64,000 bases of DNA, taken from Flavobacterium sp. CFS9 (GTDB lineage Bacteria > Bacteroidota > Bacteroidia > Flavobacteriales > Flavobacteriaceae). A program made the position numbers and the translations under genes. Each line of letters begins with the position of its first letter. The stretch's first letter is position 1. The stretch covers positions 3,224,001-3,288,000 of the forward strand of contig NZ_AP031573.1 in assembly GCF_041154745.1 (NCBI RefSeq), read 5' to 3'. Positions 54,158-63,059 of the stretch are shown here, piece by piece. The notes beneath the pieces are model-generated. The model made no database searches and was not told where the DNA came from. It worked only from the letters and a program-made list of their open reading frames with translations.

Positions 54158-55715
54158 TTGGCTGGGCAGGGGTATAAGGTTTAAATGGTTTTTTCAGGTC
54201 GATAGCTGCGGGTGTGCTTTCATTGGCATAATAATCAATAAAGGTTATAGCGCAGGCTTTGTATTGATTTATTTTTTCGGCAGGAATGCTGAATGAAATT
54301 ACTCCGTTTGTTTCGTAAACGGTAATTTTATCGATAATTTTTGTAGCGTCATTAATGTCCACTTTCGAAACATGATCTCCGCCATAAATTACGATGTAGC
54401 GGACTTTTGTATTCAGCGGACTTTTGATGGTGAATGTGTATTTACTGCTGTCTCTTGAATATTCATTGAAAACCGGTGTATCGATGATAATGTGTTTTAA
54501 ATTGGGTACCGGAGCCGGAAGTGCTGGATATTTATATTGATTTTCTTCTAAAAGACGCACAATATCAAAGTTTTTGTTCATGAACCATTTAGAACTGAAA
54601 TACGCACTTCCGCTTACTTTTTTAAAGCTTCTCGCATAATCAATCTGATTTGGGATTTCGCTGGCAAAATTCCAGCTTTTATCATTGTCTCCTCTGATTT
54701 TATAAGAGGCGTGTCCGATATAAAGTGCCGTATTGTTAGAGTTTTCCGACCACCATTTTACCAGTTTTGCATAAGAAGCTCTCGGGTTGTTCATACTCCA
54801 GTACAATTGAGGCAGGATGTAATCGATCCATTTTTGGTCCATCCATAGAACAGGATCGGCGTACAAATCATCGTAATTGGAAGTTGACTGGGTTTCAGAA
54901 CCTTTTGGATCCTGAGATTTATTACGCCATACTCCAAACGGACTGATTCCGAATTGTACCCATGGTTTACTGGTTTTAATCATGGTTGAAATGGTGTGCA
55001 CAAAATTGCTCACATTGGCACGACGCCAATCGCCAAGATTTAAGCCAGCTCCGTATTTTTTGTATGAAGCGGTATCGTTAAAGGTTTTTCCCGGGACAGT
55101 ATAAGGGTAAAAATAGTCATCAAAATGAATGGCATCGATATCGTATTTGTCGACTACTTCTTTTACTACTTTGGTTAAATGTTCCTGAACTTCTGGTAGT
55201 GCAGGATCGTAATATATTTTTCCGGCGTATTCAATCATCCATTCCGGATGTTTAAAAATATCGTGATCGGGACTTAGCTGTTGTTTGTTCAGGTCAAAAG
55301 TAGCGCGGTACGGATTCAGCCAGGCGTGAAATTCAAAACCTCTTTTATGGGCTTCTTCAATCATCCAGGCCAGGGTATCGTAATACGGATTGGGAGCCTG
55401 TCCTTCTTTCCCGGTCAGGAAACGGGACCATGGCGCGAGTTCTGTTGGATATAAAGCATCTCCAACGCTTCGAATCTGAACTATTACGGCGTTGTAGTTT
55501 AATTTTTTATAAGCTTCTAAAATTTCAAGATAGTCCGCTTTTTCTTTTTCTACGGTGTCTTTGGCAGTTTTAGGCCAATCAATATTTACGACAGTTGCAA
55601 TCCAGACCCCTCTAAATTCGTTTTTAGGGTAAAGTGTTTTTTCCTGTGCGTCGGATTTCCATCCGAAGAAAAATAAAAATAGAATAGAGAATAATAGTTG
55701 CTGATTTTTATGCAT
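54144..55715 (-). CDS. Exported GHL10-type glycoside hydrolase
   Basis: 523 residues with signal peptide (LLFSILFLFFFGWKSDAQ). The hallmark RGVWIATVVNIDWP (~residues 35-48) and later FHAWLNPYRATF, IDAIHFDDYFYPY and FGISPFGVWRN place it in the GHL10 (YngK/DUF187) family of TIM-barrel hydrolases; some members act on peptidoglycan glycans. A C-terminal beta-sandwich (~400-505) follows. Sitting before the AmpG-like permease, it probably releases sugars from cell wall material in the periplasm. Activity inferred. Confidence 0.88.
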   Translation of the reverse strand: MHKNQQLLFSILFLFFFGWKSDAQEKTLYPKNEFRGVWIATVVNIDWPKTAKDTVEKEKADYLEILEAYKKLNYNAVIVQIRSVGDALYPTELAPWSRFLTGKEGQAPNPYYDTLAWMIEEAHKRGFEFHAWLNPYRATFDLNKQQLSPDHDIFKHPEWMIEYAGKIYYDPALPEVQEHLTKVVKEVVDKYDIDAIHFDDYFYPYTVPGKTFNDTASYKKYGAGLNLGDWRRANVSNFVHTISTMIKTSKPWVQFGISPFGVWRNKSQDPKGSETQSTSNYDDLYADPVLWMDQKWIDYILPQLYWSMNNPRASYAKLVKWWSENSNNTALYIGHASYKIRGDNDKSWNFASEIPNQIDYARSFKKVSGSAYFSSKWFMNKNFDIVRLLEENQYKYPALPAPVPNLKHIIIDTPVFNEYSRDSSKYTFTIKSPLNTKVRYIVIYGGDHVSKVDINDATKIIDKITVYETNGVISFSIPAEKINQYKACAITFIDYYANESTPAAIDLKKPFKPYTPAQPNENR

Positions 55716-56104
55716 TTCAATCTTTTTTAACAGAAACCAAAAATAGTTTTTTTAGATGAGTATAAGAAATTATAATTTTAGAATAGTGATGAAGGGGGGA
55801 TGTTTAATTGTTTAATTGTTTATTCGTTTAATTGTAGGTTGATAAACTGAATGAAATTGGTTGTTGTTTATAGTTTATGGTTTATGGTTGTTTGTTTGTT
55901 TGTTTGTTTGTTTGTTTGTTTGTTGTTAGTCATAGTTGGTAAATCAATATTGTCCGTCTGAGCGGAGTCGAAGACAGGTCAACGGGAACGAGAGGGGCTT
56001 CGACTTCGCTCAGCCTGACATTAGGAACAGATTGATTTTTTATTTTGCACATCATAAATCATAAATCAGTAATCGTTAATCACAAATCTTAAATCTTAAA
56101 TCGG
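55716..56104. other. Intergenic region with TTTG microsatellite and REP-like element
   Basis: Eight TTTG units (55891-55922) are followed by a REP-like inverted repeat (55951-56020). A run of ATCATAAATCATAAATC-type short repeats lies at about 56045-56100. No gene seen. Confidence 0.6.
55951..56020. repeat. REP-like inverted repeat
   Basis: Left arm GTCTGAGCGGAGTCGAAG and right arm CTTCGACTTCGCTCAG-CCTGAC, enclosing ~24 nt. Same family as the elements at 48291-48317 and 61519-61638. Confidence 0.85.
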
Positions 56105-57373
56105 TTATACCTTAAAAATGAGCTTCTTCTTATAAAAATACCCTAAAACACAACTCCACAATAGCACATACAATACAGAATAGGTAAGGGACGATAACAA
56201 TTGATTTTCAAAAAGAAGGCTGATCCAATATTGGTACGCATAGTCTCTAACGCTTATAGTTTCGGAAATATTTTGAGGATCCTGAGTTTTGATCATCGCA
56301 AGTGCCCGAGGCAGTATGCCGGAAACAAAGAATACAATCATTGGATTTACGCCCCAGCTCAGTAAAAAGGTTGTCCATTTTTTGTGGTTGAGTATATCTA
56401 CTACATAATAGATTAAAGTGAGTAAAAACAAGCCAATCCCGGCAGTAAATAAAACATAAGAGCTGCTCCAAAGTGCTTTATTTATAGGAAAAAATAGAGA
56501 CCACAGCAATCCTGAGATAATCAGAGCAATACTAAGGATTCCCATTTTTTTAGCAATTTCGGTTTTGGGTATGGGGTTTAGAAGCAATTGACCTATTAGC
56601 AATCCGATTAATCCGTTTGCTATAGTGGGTACAGTACTTAGAATACCTTCCGGGTCCCAGGTTTTGGTAGCGATGTACATGTGATTTTCGAGTAAAATAC
56701 TATCGAGCCATGACGCTAAATTGGTACCCGGCTCCAGATTGGCAGGACCAATTCCGGGAACTGGAATGAGTGTCATGATCGCCCAATATCCAAATAGAAT
56801 AATAGCACTTAGAATGGCTTGGGTTTTTATGTTTGTTTTTAAATAGACGAGTGAAACCAGCAGATAAACAACCCCAATACGCTGTAATACTCCGGGAAGT
56901 CTGACATCGTTAAAGTTTTCATGTCCGCCATAAGCTAAAGTGAGGAAAATAATGAAAAGACCAACTGCTAAAATGGTTTTCATTTTAAGACTGAAGTTTC
57001 CAATTAAAGCATATCCAACTAAAATGGTGAGAATTAAACGTACGATAAGAAGTGGAAATCCGTCAAGTCCCAGAAAATAAATACTGTTGAAAAAGTACAG
57101 AAAAAATCCAAGGCAAATGATGCGCAGGGAACGGGTGATTATTTTTAAGATATTTTCGGGTTTGTCCTGTTTAATGGGCATGGCCAAAGGAATTGCGATT
57201 CCGACTACGAGTATAAAAAACGGGAAAACCAGATCGGCTAAAGTACAGCCGTTCCATTTTGCGTGATCGAGAATGGGGTAAACATAATCCCAGCTTCCCG
57301 GATTGTTTACGACGGTCATTAATAAGACGGTAAGGCCTCTTAAAACATCAACGGAAATGATACGGTCTTTCAT
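56105..57373 (-). CDS. NagX-like membrane acyltransferase (heparan-alpha-glucosaminide N-acetyltransferase family)
   Basis: 422 residues with ~11 membrane helices. The N-terminal SVDVLRGLTVLLMTVVNNPG and CTLADLVFPFFILVVGIAIP are the family signatures (DUF5009/NagX). Family knowledge: membrane acetyltransferases or transporters linked to N-acetylglucosamine use in proteobacteria and Bacteroidota. It lies 18 nt after anmK in the peptidoglycan-sugar locus, so it could modify or move amino sugars at the inner membrane. Confidence 0.85.
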   Translation of the reverse strand: MKDRIISVDVLRGLTVLLMTVVNNPGSWDYVYPILDHAKWNGCTLADLVFPFFILVVGIAIPLAMPIKQDKPENILKIITRSLRIICLGFFLYFFNSIYFLGLDGFPLLIVRLILTILVGYALIGNFSLKMKTILAVGLFIIFLTLAYGGHENFNDVRLPGVLQRIGVVYLLVSLVYLKTNIKTQAILSAIILFGYWAIMTLIPVPGIGPANLEPGTNLASWLDSILLENHMYIATKTWDPEGILSTVPTIANGLIGLLIGQLLLNPIPKTEIAKKMGILSIALIISGLLWSLFFPINKALWSSSYVLFTAGIGLFLLTLIYYVVDILNHKKWTTFLLSWGVNPMIVFFVSGILPRALAMIKTQDPQNISETISVRDYAYQYWISLLFENQLLSSLTYSVLYVLLWSCVLGYFYKKKLIFKV

Positions 57374-57391
57374 TTTTTTTTTTTGTGTTAT

Positions 57392-58600
57392 TTAATCAGG
57401 TAACGAAATTTTTCCCATGGTTACGGATGGGATTCCTTTGTGTGAGCCAAAATTAAAATCTTCTCCGGCTATGGTTTGATTGGCGAGAATGGCAAATAGA
57501 ACGGCTTCTTTGGCATCGCCCGAAATGCCCAGTTCATCTGTTTTGTGAAAAGTACAAGGCAGTAAATCTTTAAGCCATTGCACCAATAAAGGATTGTGCA
57601 TGCCTCCTCCGGACAGGTAAATTTTGAAATCTTCGAGTTTATCGGCTGAGCTGTTTACGGCGTAATGAATGGCTTCGGCGATAGTCTCGGCACTAAAACG
57701 GGTTAAAGTGGCGAGTAAATCGGGAGCAGAAATGGTTTCAGAAGTACTTTTAGCCAAAGCTGCTTTTACATATTCGGCACTAAAAAGCTCCGGGCCAATT
57801 GTTTTTGGGAATTCCTGACGGAAAAAAGCATCGTCTTTTAAATGATCGAGCAATAACTGATTTACAGTCCCTTGTCGGGCTATTTCGGCGTCTTTGTCGT
57901 AACTTTTTTCAGGATAATATTGTTTCGTAAAAAGATCGATCAGGGTATTTCCGGTTCCGGTATCGGTGACGAATGTTTCTTCGGGATGTAATGAAGCGGG
58001 TAAAAAGGTAAAATTAGCAATACCGCCCATATTGAGCATAATGCGGTTTTCACCCTTTTTTCCAAATAAAAAATAATCTCCGTAAACGGCTAACGGAGCG
58101 CCTTCGCCACCTGCTGCAATGTGTTTTTGCCTGAAGTCAGAAAGGGTAATGATACCTGTTTTTACGGCTATGTGGTCGCCATCGCCAATTTGCAGCGTGG
58201 CATTTGGAAATTTTTCGTGCTGATGTAAGAACTTAGGAGCATGCAGAACCGTTTGTCCGTGTGAAGCAATCAAATCGATTTCGGCAGCGGGAATATTTCG
58301 TTTTTTGAGAAAATCATTGATCATTTCGGCATGCAAAATTCCAATCCATTCGTTGAGCATCACTAAATGTTGAAAATCAATTTCTTTTTTTGCAAAAACT
58401 TTACGGATTTCGATTTTAATTTCTTCCGAATAATCGATGGTTTCAAATTGAGCGATTCTGACAGCAGTATTCTGACCCGAACCTGAAATTTCGCATAAAG
58501 CAATATCGAGCCCGTCAAGTGAAGTTCCTGACATTAACCCGATAATGCTGCGGGTTTCTTTTTGAGCTATTTGGTACAGTGCGTTTATATTTTTATTCAT
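57392..58600 (-). CDS. anmK: Anhydro-N-acetylmuramic acid kinase
   Basis: 402 residues, slightly longer than the usual ~370. ATP-binding loop GLMSGTSLDGLD (~21-32), catalytic region ASHGQTVLHAP (~113), DTGTGNTLIDLF (~190) and LSGGGMHNPLL (~335) are diagnostic. It opens and phosphorylates 1,6-anhydroMurNAc to MurNAc-6-P, the substrate of MurQ encoded upstream. It is probably cotranscribed with the NagX-like gene. Confidence 0.95.
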   Translation of the reverse strand: MNKNINALYQIAQKETRSIIGLMSGTSLDGLDIALCEISGSGQNTAVRIAQFETIDYSEEIKIEIRKVFAKKEIDFQHLVMLNEWIGILHAEMINDFLKKRNIPAAEIDLIASHGQTVLHAPKFLHQHEKFPNATLQIGDGDHIAVKTGIITLSDFRQKHIAAGGEGAPLAVYGDYFLFGKKGENRIMLNMGGIANFTFLPASLHPEETFVTDTGTGNTLIDLFTKQYYPEKSYDKDAEIARQGTVNQLLLDHLKDDAFFRQEFPKTIGPELFSAEYVKAALAKSTSETISAPDLLATLTRFSAETIAEAIHYAVNSSADKLEDFKIYLSGGGMHNPLLVQWLKDLLPCTFHKTDELGISGDAKEAVLFAILANQTIAGEDFNFGSHKGIPSVTMGKISLPD

Positions 58601-58691
58601 GAAAATTGAATTTTACAAAGACGATTTGAATTATAAAAGTGATAAGATTAACTCGTTGGATATAATTGTTTTAACACATAGATTTGTTTTC

Positions 58692-58742
58692 CGCCACAAA
58701 TTCACGAATTATTGCTTTATAATAATTCGTGAATTTGTGGCG
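58692..58742. repeat. Perfect 22-bp hairpin element
   Basis: Arms CGCCACAAATTCACGAATTA(TT) and its exact complement (58692-58713, 58721-58742) with a 7-nt loop, between the symporter stop and the anmK start. Possibly terminates the symporter transcript; also looks like a dispersed flavobacterial repeat. Confidence 0.85.
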
Positions 58743-58828
58743 AAATTTTTTATTCACAAATCATATTTAAAAGAGGCATCATTTTTTTCTTAACGGGTTA
58801 AAATTAGAGTATTTTGGCAGTAATCGGC

Positions 58829-60334
58829 TTAAAAGTATATTTTTTCATCGGTTTTTTTACTGGTAAAATAAAGGCCTGTATAGGTAATCAGTGCATTTAT
58901 AAGGATCAATTCATTATCAAAGACATAACCGAAAAGAGCTTTCGAATTTTCGCTTAGCAGATAAGTTAAAATAGGAGCTATGATACAAAACCAAGGCACC
59001 AGTTTGTCGGTTACAATTCTGTTTTTTTGAAGTAAACCAAAAGCATACAATCCTAAAAGCGGTCCATAAGTGTAAGAAGCTGCTTTGAAAACTAAAGCGA
59101 CAACGGAGCTGTCATTAAAAGAATTAAGAACGATAATTACCAAAAAGAACAGAAACGAAAAGGCGAGGTGCACTAAATGTCTTCGTTTTACATTTTTGGG
59201 ATTTGAAATGTTTTCGCTTTTATCCATGCCAAGAAAATCAACGCAAAAAGAAGTAGTCAGAGCCGTTAAAGCAGAATCGGTTGTAGCAAAAGTGGCTGCA
59301 ATGATTCCCAGCAAAAATACCAGAGCAGGGACAGTTGCCAAATGATTCAGTGCAATCTCCGGAAAAAGAAGATCCGTTCTGGGTTTGTTGGTGACTAAAT
59401 CCAGCGGTACGGAAATGTTGTTTTTTGCAGCATACATATACAGTAAAGCTCCGAGACTTAAAAAAAGAAGACTGATGGTGACAAAAATAACGGTGAAAGT
59501 GTACATGTTTTTCTGTGCTTCCTTGATGTTTTTGCAGCTGATGTTTTTTTGCATTAAATCCTGATCCAGCCCCACCATCGCAATCATGATTAGTAATCCT
59601 CCTAAAAATTGCTTGGCAAAATGATATTTATTGGTCAGGAAATCATCAAAGAAAAAGGTTTTAGAATAATTGCTGTTTCGAATTGCTGAAACCGATTCGA
59701 AAACGGTCAAGTCTAAACTGTTTAAAACAAAATAAATGGTGATAAAAACGGAGGATACCAGAAAGAAAGTTTGCAGGGTGTCTGTGATGATAATGGCTTT
59801 AAGACCGCTTCTGTACGTATATAAGAAGACAAATGTAAGACCTAAAAATACCGTGAGGGGAAACGGAACATGATAGTAATCAAAAACATAACGTTGCAAT
59901 ACGAGTATAACTAAATAAAAACGTAAAGCGGAGCCTACGGTACGGCTTACCAAAAAAATAGAAGCGGCCGTTTTGTAGCTGTTGGTTCCCATTCTTTTTT
60001 CGATATAGCTGTATATCGAGGTAAGGTTCATTCTGTAATACAAAGGAAGCAGCACTTTTGCAATAACGATAAGCCCTAAGGCCTGTCCCAATATAAACTG
60101 GAAGTATTTAAACTGCTCTCCGTTTGGTGATCCCACTTCGCCCGGAACAGAGATAAATGTTAGTCCGGACAGTGAAGTACCGATCATTCCAAAAGCAACT
60201 AAAAACCATTTGGAGTTTTTATTGGCCTTGAAAAACGAATCGTTGTCCTGTCCTTTTTTGCTGATGATTTGAGAAATCAGTAATAGTATGCCAAAATATA
60301 CGATGATGAAGATTAAGATGGTGCTTGAAGACAT
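58829..60334 (-). CDS. Sodium:solute symporter (SSS family)
   Basis: 501 residues with ~13 membrane helices. Conserved SSS features include the discontinuous first helix region SLSGLTFISVPGE, YSYIEKRMG, and the sodium-site helix ATFATTDSALTALTTSFCVDF. It imports a solute with Na+. Set between murQ and anmK, its likely substrate is MurNAc, GlcNAc or a related sugar acid; sequence alone cannot tell. Confidence 0.9.
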   Translation of the reverse strand: MSSSTILIFIIVYFGILLLISQIISKKGQDNDSFFKANKNSKWFLVAFGMIGTSLSGLTFISVPGEVGSPNGEQFKYFQFILGQALGLIVIAKVLLPLYYRMNLTSIYSYIEKRMGTNSYKTAASIFLVSRTVGSALRFYLVILVLQRYVFDYYHVPFPLTVFLGLTFVFLYTYRSGLKAIIITDTLQTFFLVSSVFITIYFVLNSLDLTVFESVSAIRNSNYSKTFFFDDFLTNKYHFAKQFLGGLLIMIAMVGLDQDLMQKNISCKNIKEAQKNMYTFTVIFVTISLLFLSLGALLYMYAAKNNISVPLDLVTNKPRTDLLFPEIALNHLATVPALVFLLGIIAATFATTDSALTALTTSFCVDFLGMDKSENISNPKNVKRRHLVHLAFSFLFFLVIIVLNSFNDSSVVALVFKAASYTYGPLLGLYAFGLLQKNRIVTDKLVPWFCIIAPILTYLLSENSKALFGYVFDNELILINALITYTGLYFTSKKTDEKIYF

Positions 60335-60415
60335 TTTGGTTTTGGATTAGTGGTGAGATTATTTTGTAACTCGTTTAATCGTGATGATAATAAGTTGGTT
60401 AATCGCAATATTGTT

Positions 60416-60538
60416 ATTTCGATGAAGGAGATTTGAGCGATAGTGACTGACGCAGTAAATCATAGAAGAAACTCCGCATAGAAAATCGACAATCTTTGTC
60501 AAATTAATAGTACGATTTCTCCCTCTGGTCGAAATGAC
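60416..60538. repeat. Dispersed imperfect inverted repeat
   Basis: Left end TTATTTCGATGAAGGAGAT and right end ATTTCTCCCTCTGGTCGAAAT face each other between murQ and the symporter gene. This is a second repeat type, distinct from the TGAGCGGAGTCGAAG family. Confidence 0.6.
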
Positions 60539-60579
60539 AAAAACTTTGCTGAAAATTATTTATCATAGTATTATCGAGT

Positions 60580-61401
60580 TCAGTCTTTGCTATTATTTGC
60601 CTGTAAAACGGCTCTGACGCTTTTGTGTTTCTCTAACAGTTCGGCAGCCTGATCGTGTTCAATTTGGAGTTCTTCTACGATCATTTTAATGGCTCTTTTG
60701 ACTAATTTTTCGTTAGACAATTGCATATCGACCATTTTGTTGCCTTTAATTCTTCCCAATTTGATCATAACCGAAGTTGAAATCATATTTAGAGTCAGTT
60801 TTTGTGCCGTTCCTGCTTTCATGCGGGTACTTCCGGTCAGGAATTCGGGACCAACCACGACTTCGATCGGATAATCGGCGACTTCGGCGATGAGTCCCTT
60901 ACTGATACAGGAAATACTTCCCGTTTTAATATTGTTTTCTTTGGCTTTTTTGAGTCCGCCCAGTACATAGGGAGTGTTTCCGGAAGCGGCTATCCCGATA
61001 ACAAAATCCAGACTCGAGATCTGGTGTTTCGATAAATCTTTCCAGGCCTGCTCGGTATCGTCTTCGGCATTTTCTACTGCTTTTCGAATGGCGGTATCAC
61101 CTCCGGCAATAATTCCAATAATCATATCATGCGGTACTCCAAAAGTAGGAGGGCATTCAGAAGCATCTAAAATTCCAATACGCCCTGAAGTTCCGGCACC
61201 AATATAAAACAATCGTCCGCCCAGCTGCATTTTTTTTACGATGGCTTTGACTAATTTTTCGATTTTGGGAATTTGCTTTTCAACAATATGAGGTACTTTT
61301 TGATCTTCTGTATTCATGTTGATCAGCAGCTCTTTGGTGCTCATCTGATCCAGGTTTTTATAAAGGGACTCTTGTTCGGTTTCGGGATTTTTATTTTTCA
61401 T
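60580..61401 (-). CDS. murQ: N-acetylmuramic acid 6-phosphate etherase
   Basis: 273 residues. SIS-domain sugar-phosphate signature GAGTSGRIGILDASECPP (~69-86, with catalytic Glu), GIAASGNTPYVLGGL (~140) and GSTRMKAGTAQKLTLNMIST (~195), then a C-terminal UBA-like helical tail. It cleaves the lactyl ether of MurNAc-6-P to GlcNAc-6-P. It uses the product of AnmK and so closes the recycling path in this locus. Confidence 0.95.
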   Translation of the reverse strand: MKNKNPETEQESLYKNLDQMSTKELLINMNTEDQKVPHIVEKQIPKIEKLVKAIVKKMQLGGRLFYIGAGTSGRIGILDASECPPTFGVPHDMIIGIIAGGDTAIRKAVENAEDDTEQAWKDLSKHQISSLDFVIGIAASGNTPYVLGGLKKAKENNIKTGSISCISKGLIAEVADYPIEVVVGPEFLTGSTRMKAGTAQKLTLNMISTSVMIKLGRIKGNKMVDMQLSNEKLVKRAIKMIVEELQIEHDQAAELLEKHKSVRAVLQANNSKD

Positions 61402-61766
61402 AATACATGCTGTGGTGGTGTTTAATCGTTTGTTGGTTTAATCGTTTAGCTGCTTATGGTTTGTTGTTTATGGTTTGTTGTTTGTTGTTTGGAAATCAAA
61501 GAAAATTAATAATGAATGTCAGTCTGAGCGGAGTCGAAGACTGGTCAATAAGGACTTGGGGGCTTCAACTTCGCTCAGCCGGACAATACTTCGGCTCCGC
61601 TCAGACTGACAATGCTTCTATTCCGCTCAGCTGGACAAAAGTTATGGATTGCAAACTAAGTCCTGGGGTTTTAGTTCAAAATATAAAATACTAACAAACT
61701 AAACCCCACAACTCATAACCCACAACCAATAATTTATAACTCACAACTCAATAAACTCATAACTTT
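61402..61766. other. Intergenic region with clustered REP-like elements
   Basis: Between murQ and the SusD gene. Low-complexity GTTTGTTGTTTAT repeats at 61430-61490 are followed by a cluster of REP-like half-elements (61519-61638). A 95-codon frame across the cluster is an artefact of the repeats. Confidence 0.6.
61519..61638. repeat. Cluster of REP-like elements
   Basis: GTCAGTCTGAGCGGAGTCG, then CTTCAACTTCGCTCAGCCGGA, CTTCGGCTCCGCTCAGACTGA and TATTCCGCTCAGCTGGAC follow each other in alternating orientation, i.e. two or more inverted pairs of the same family as at 55951-56020. Confidence 0.85.
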
Positions 61767-63044
61767 TTAGATAGCCGGATCAGCAGGAGTATTAGTATTG
61801 TTGTTCCTTTCAGAATCTGGATAAGGGTACCAGTTACGGTTTCTTTCAGCCCCGGTTGTTCCTGCTCCCGGACGGTCAAATCTTCTGCTGTCTTCCAGTT
61901 TTAGGCTTGACATGTACATTTCGATACAGCGGTTGCGGTAAATTTCGGTTAGAATAGCCGTTTTGGTTACAGTTCCTGCGTATGGAGGAAGGTTCGCTCC
62001 AATGCCATAAGCATCTGCTCCGGCGGTTTTGGTTAGAACTTTATTCAGCTCGACAAGGGCTTGCGGTAAATTGTCTTTTCTGGCATAACCTTCAGCTTTT
62101 ATCAGGATCATTTCACCCGGTAAATACAATGGGATCGATTTGGTATTCGAATCAAAGAATCCTGTAGCAACAGTTGGATTTGAACCCGGTTTGATGTAAA
62201 AATTCAACCTTCCGTCAGAGTTTGAAGGGGCTAAAGCAGCAGGCAATCCCAAAGTCAGATCAACAGGCTGAAAAACATTGTTGGTTGTGATTGAGATATA
62301 AGCGATAGGATTGGCACTAATCTGATCAAAAGCAAAAACTGATTTTACAGACAGGTCAACCTTATCGGCATAGGTAATGGCGTTGTCGTAATCTCCGGTC
62401 ATCAGATATGTTCTGGCTAATAGGGCGTAAACCGTATTTTTATAATTGATGCTATTCACTAAACCCGTCACTCCCGTAGCTTTGTCGAGTAATGGTTCTG
62501 CTTGTTTTAAAATTTTAATGGCTTCTGTTAATACATCAGCTCTGGAATCAAAAGAGGCATTTTTACTCGTCTTTAGTGGTACACTTTGAAAATACTGCAC
62601 AAGAGTGGTAAGTGCCATTGCCTTAAAAATAGAGGCGTGAACAAGAATGCTAGCTTTTTCAGTATCTGAGGTTAATACGCCAACATTATCGATTACTTTT
62701 TGCGATTCCGATTTAATGACAAGGCATTGTGACCACAAATTGTTTACCACCTGATTTTTGGTCGAAAGTACACCGCCGCCCACAGAAAGTTCACCTTCGT
62801 CGACATTTCCGGCGTTTAGCAATCTCAGTTCTTTTGTAGTGAAACCGTTACCGGTAATGGTGTTGTAAACAGGGCTTGTTCGGTCAACGCTCCAAAGCAG
62901 TTGTAGTCCGTTGGCAGCACCGATAACACCCTCCCGGGTTCCAAAAACTAATTCCTGAGAGGGCTTGGTAGGATCTAAATAATCTTCGTTACAGCTTGTT
63001 AAAAGCAATGTAAGGGTTACTATAGGGATGAATATTTTTTTCAT
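61767..63044 (-). CDS. SusD/RagB-family nutrient-binding lipoprotein
   Basis: 425 residues with a lipoprotein signal (FIPIVTLTLLLTSC, lipobox Cys ~18). TPR-like helices with YALLARTYLMTGDYDNAITYAD and the C-terminal RNRCIEMYMSSLKLEDSRRF segment are typical of SusD. It sits on the outer surface and lids the SusC barrel encoded 15 nt upstream. The ligand is unknown; the downstream MurQ/AnmK/NagZ genes suggest peptidoglycan fragments or amino sugars. Confidence 0.93.
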   Translation of the reverse strand: MKKIFIPIVTLTLLLTSCNEDYLDPTKPSQELVFGTREGVIGAANGLQLLWSVDRTSPVYNTITGNGFTTKELRLLNAGNVDEGELSVGGGVLSTKNQVVNNLWSQCLVIKSESQKVIDNVGVLTSDTEKASILVHASIFKAMALTTLVQYFQSVPLKTSKNASFDSRADVLTEAIKILKQAEPLLDKATGVTGLVNSINYKNTVYALLARTYLMTGDYDNAITYADKVDLSVKSVFAFDQISANPIAYISITTNNVFQPVDLTLGLPAALAPSNSDGRLNFYIKPGSNPTVATGFFDSNTKSIPLYLPGEMILIKAEGYARKDNLPQALVELNKVLTKTAGADAYGIGANLPPYAGTVTKTAILTEIYRNRCIEMYMSSLKLEDSRRFDRPGAGTTGAERNRNWYPYPDSERNNNTNTPADPAI

Positions 63045-63059
63045 GATGTTTTAATTGGG

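Noticed and set aside
55891..55922. TTTG microsatellite as a phase-variation switch
   Set aside because: It is ~170 nt from any start codon and lies behind, not before, the neighbouring gene start; no evidence for a switch.
61407..61694. 95-codon plus-strand frame
   Set aside because: Runs through clustered REP-like elements; open by composition only.
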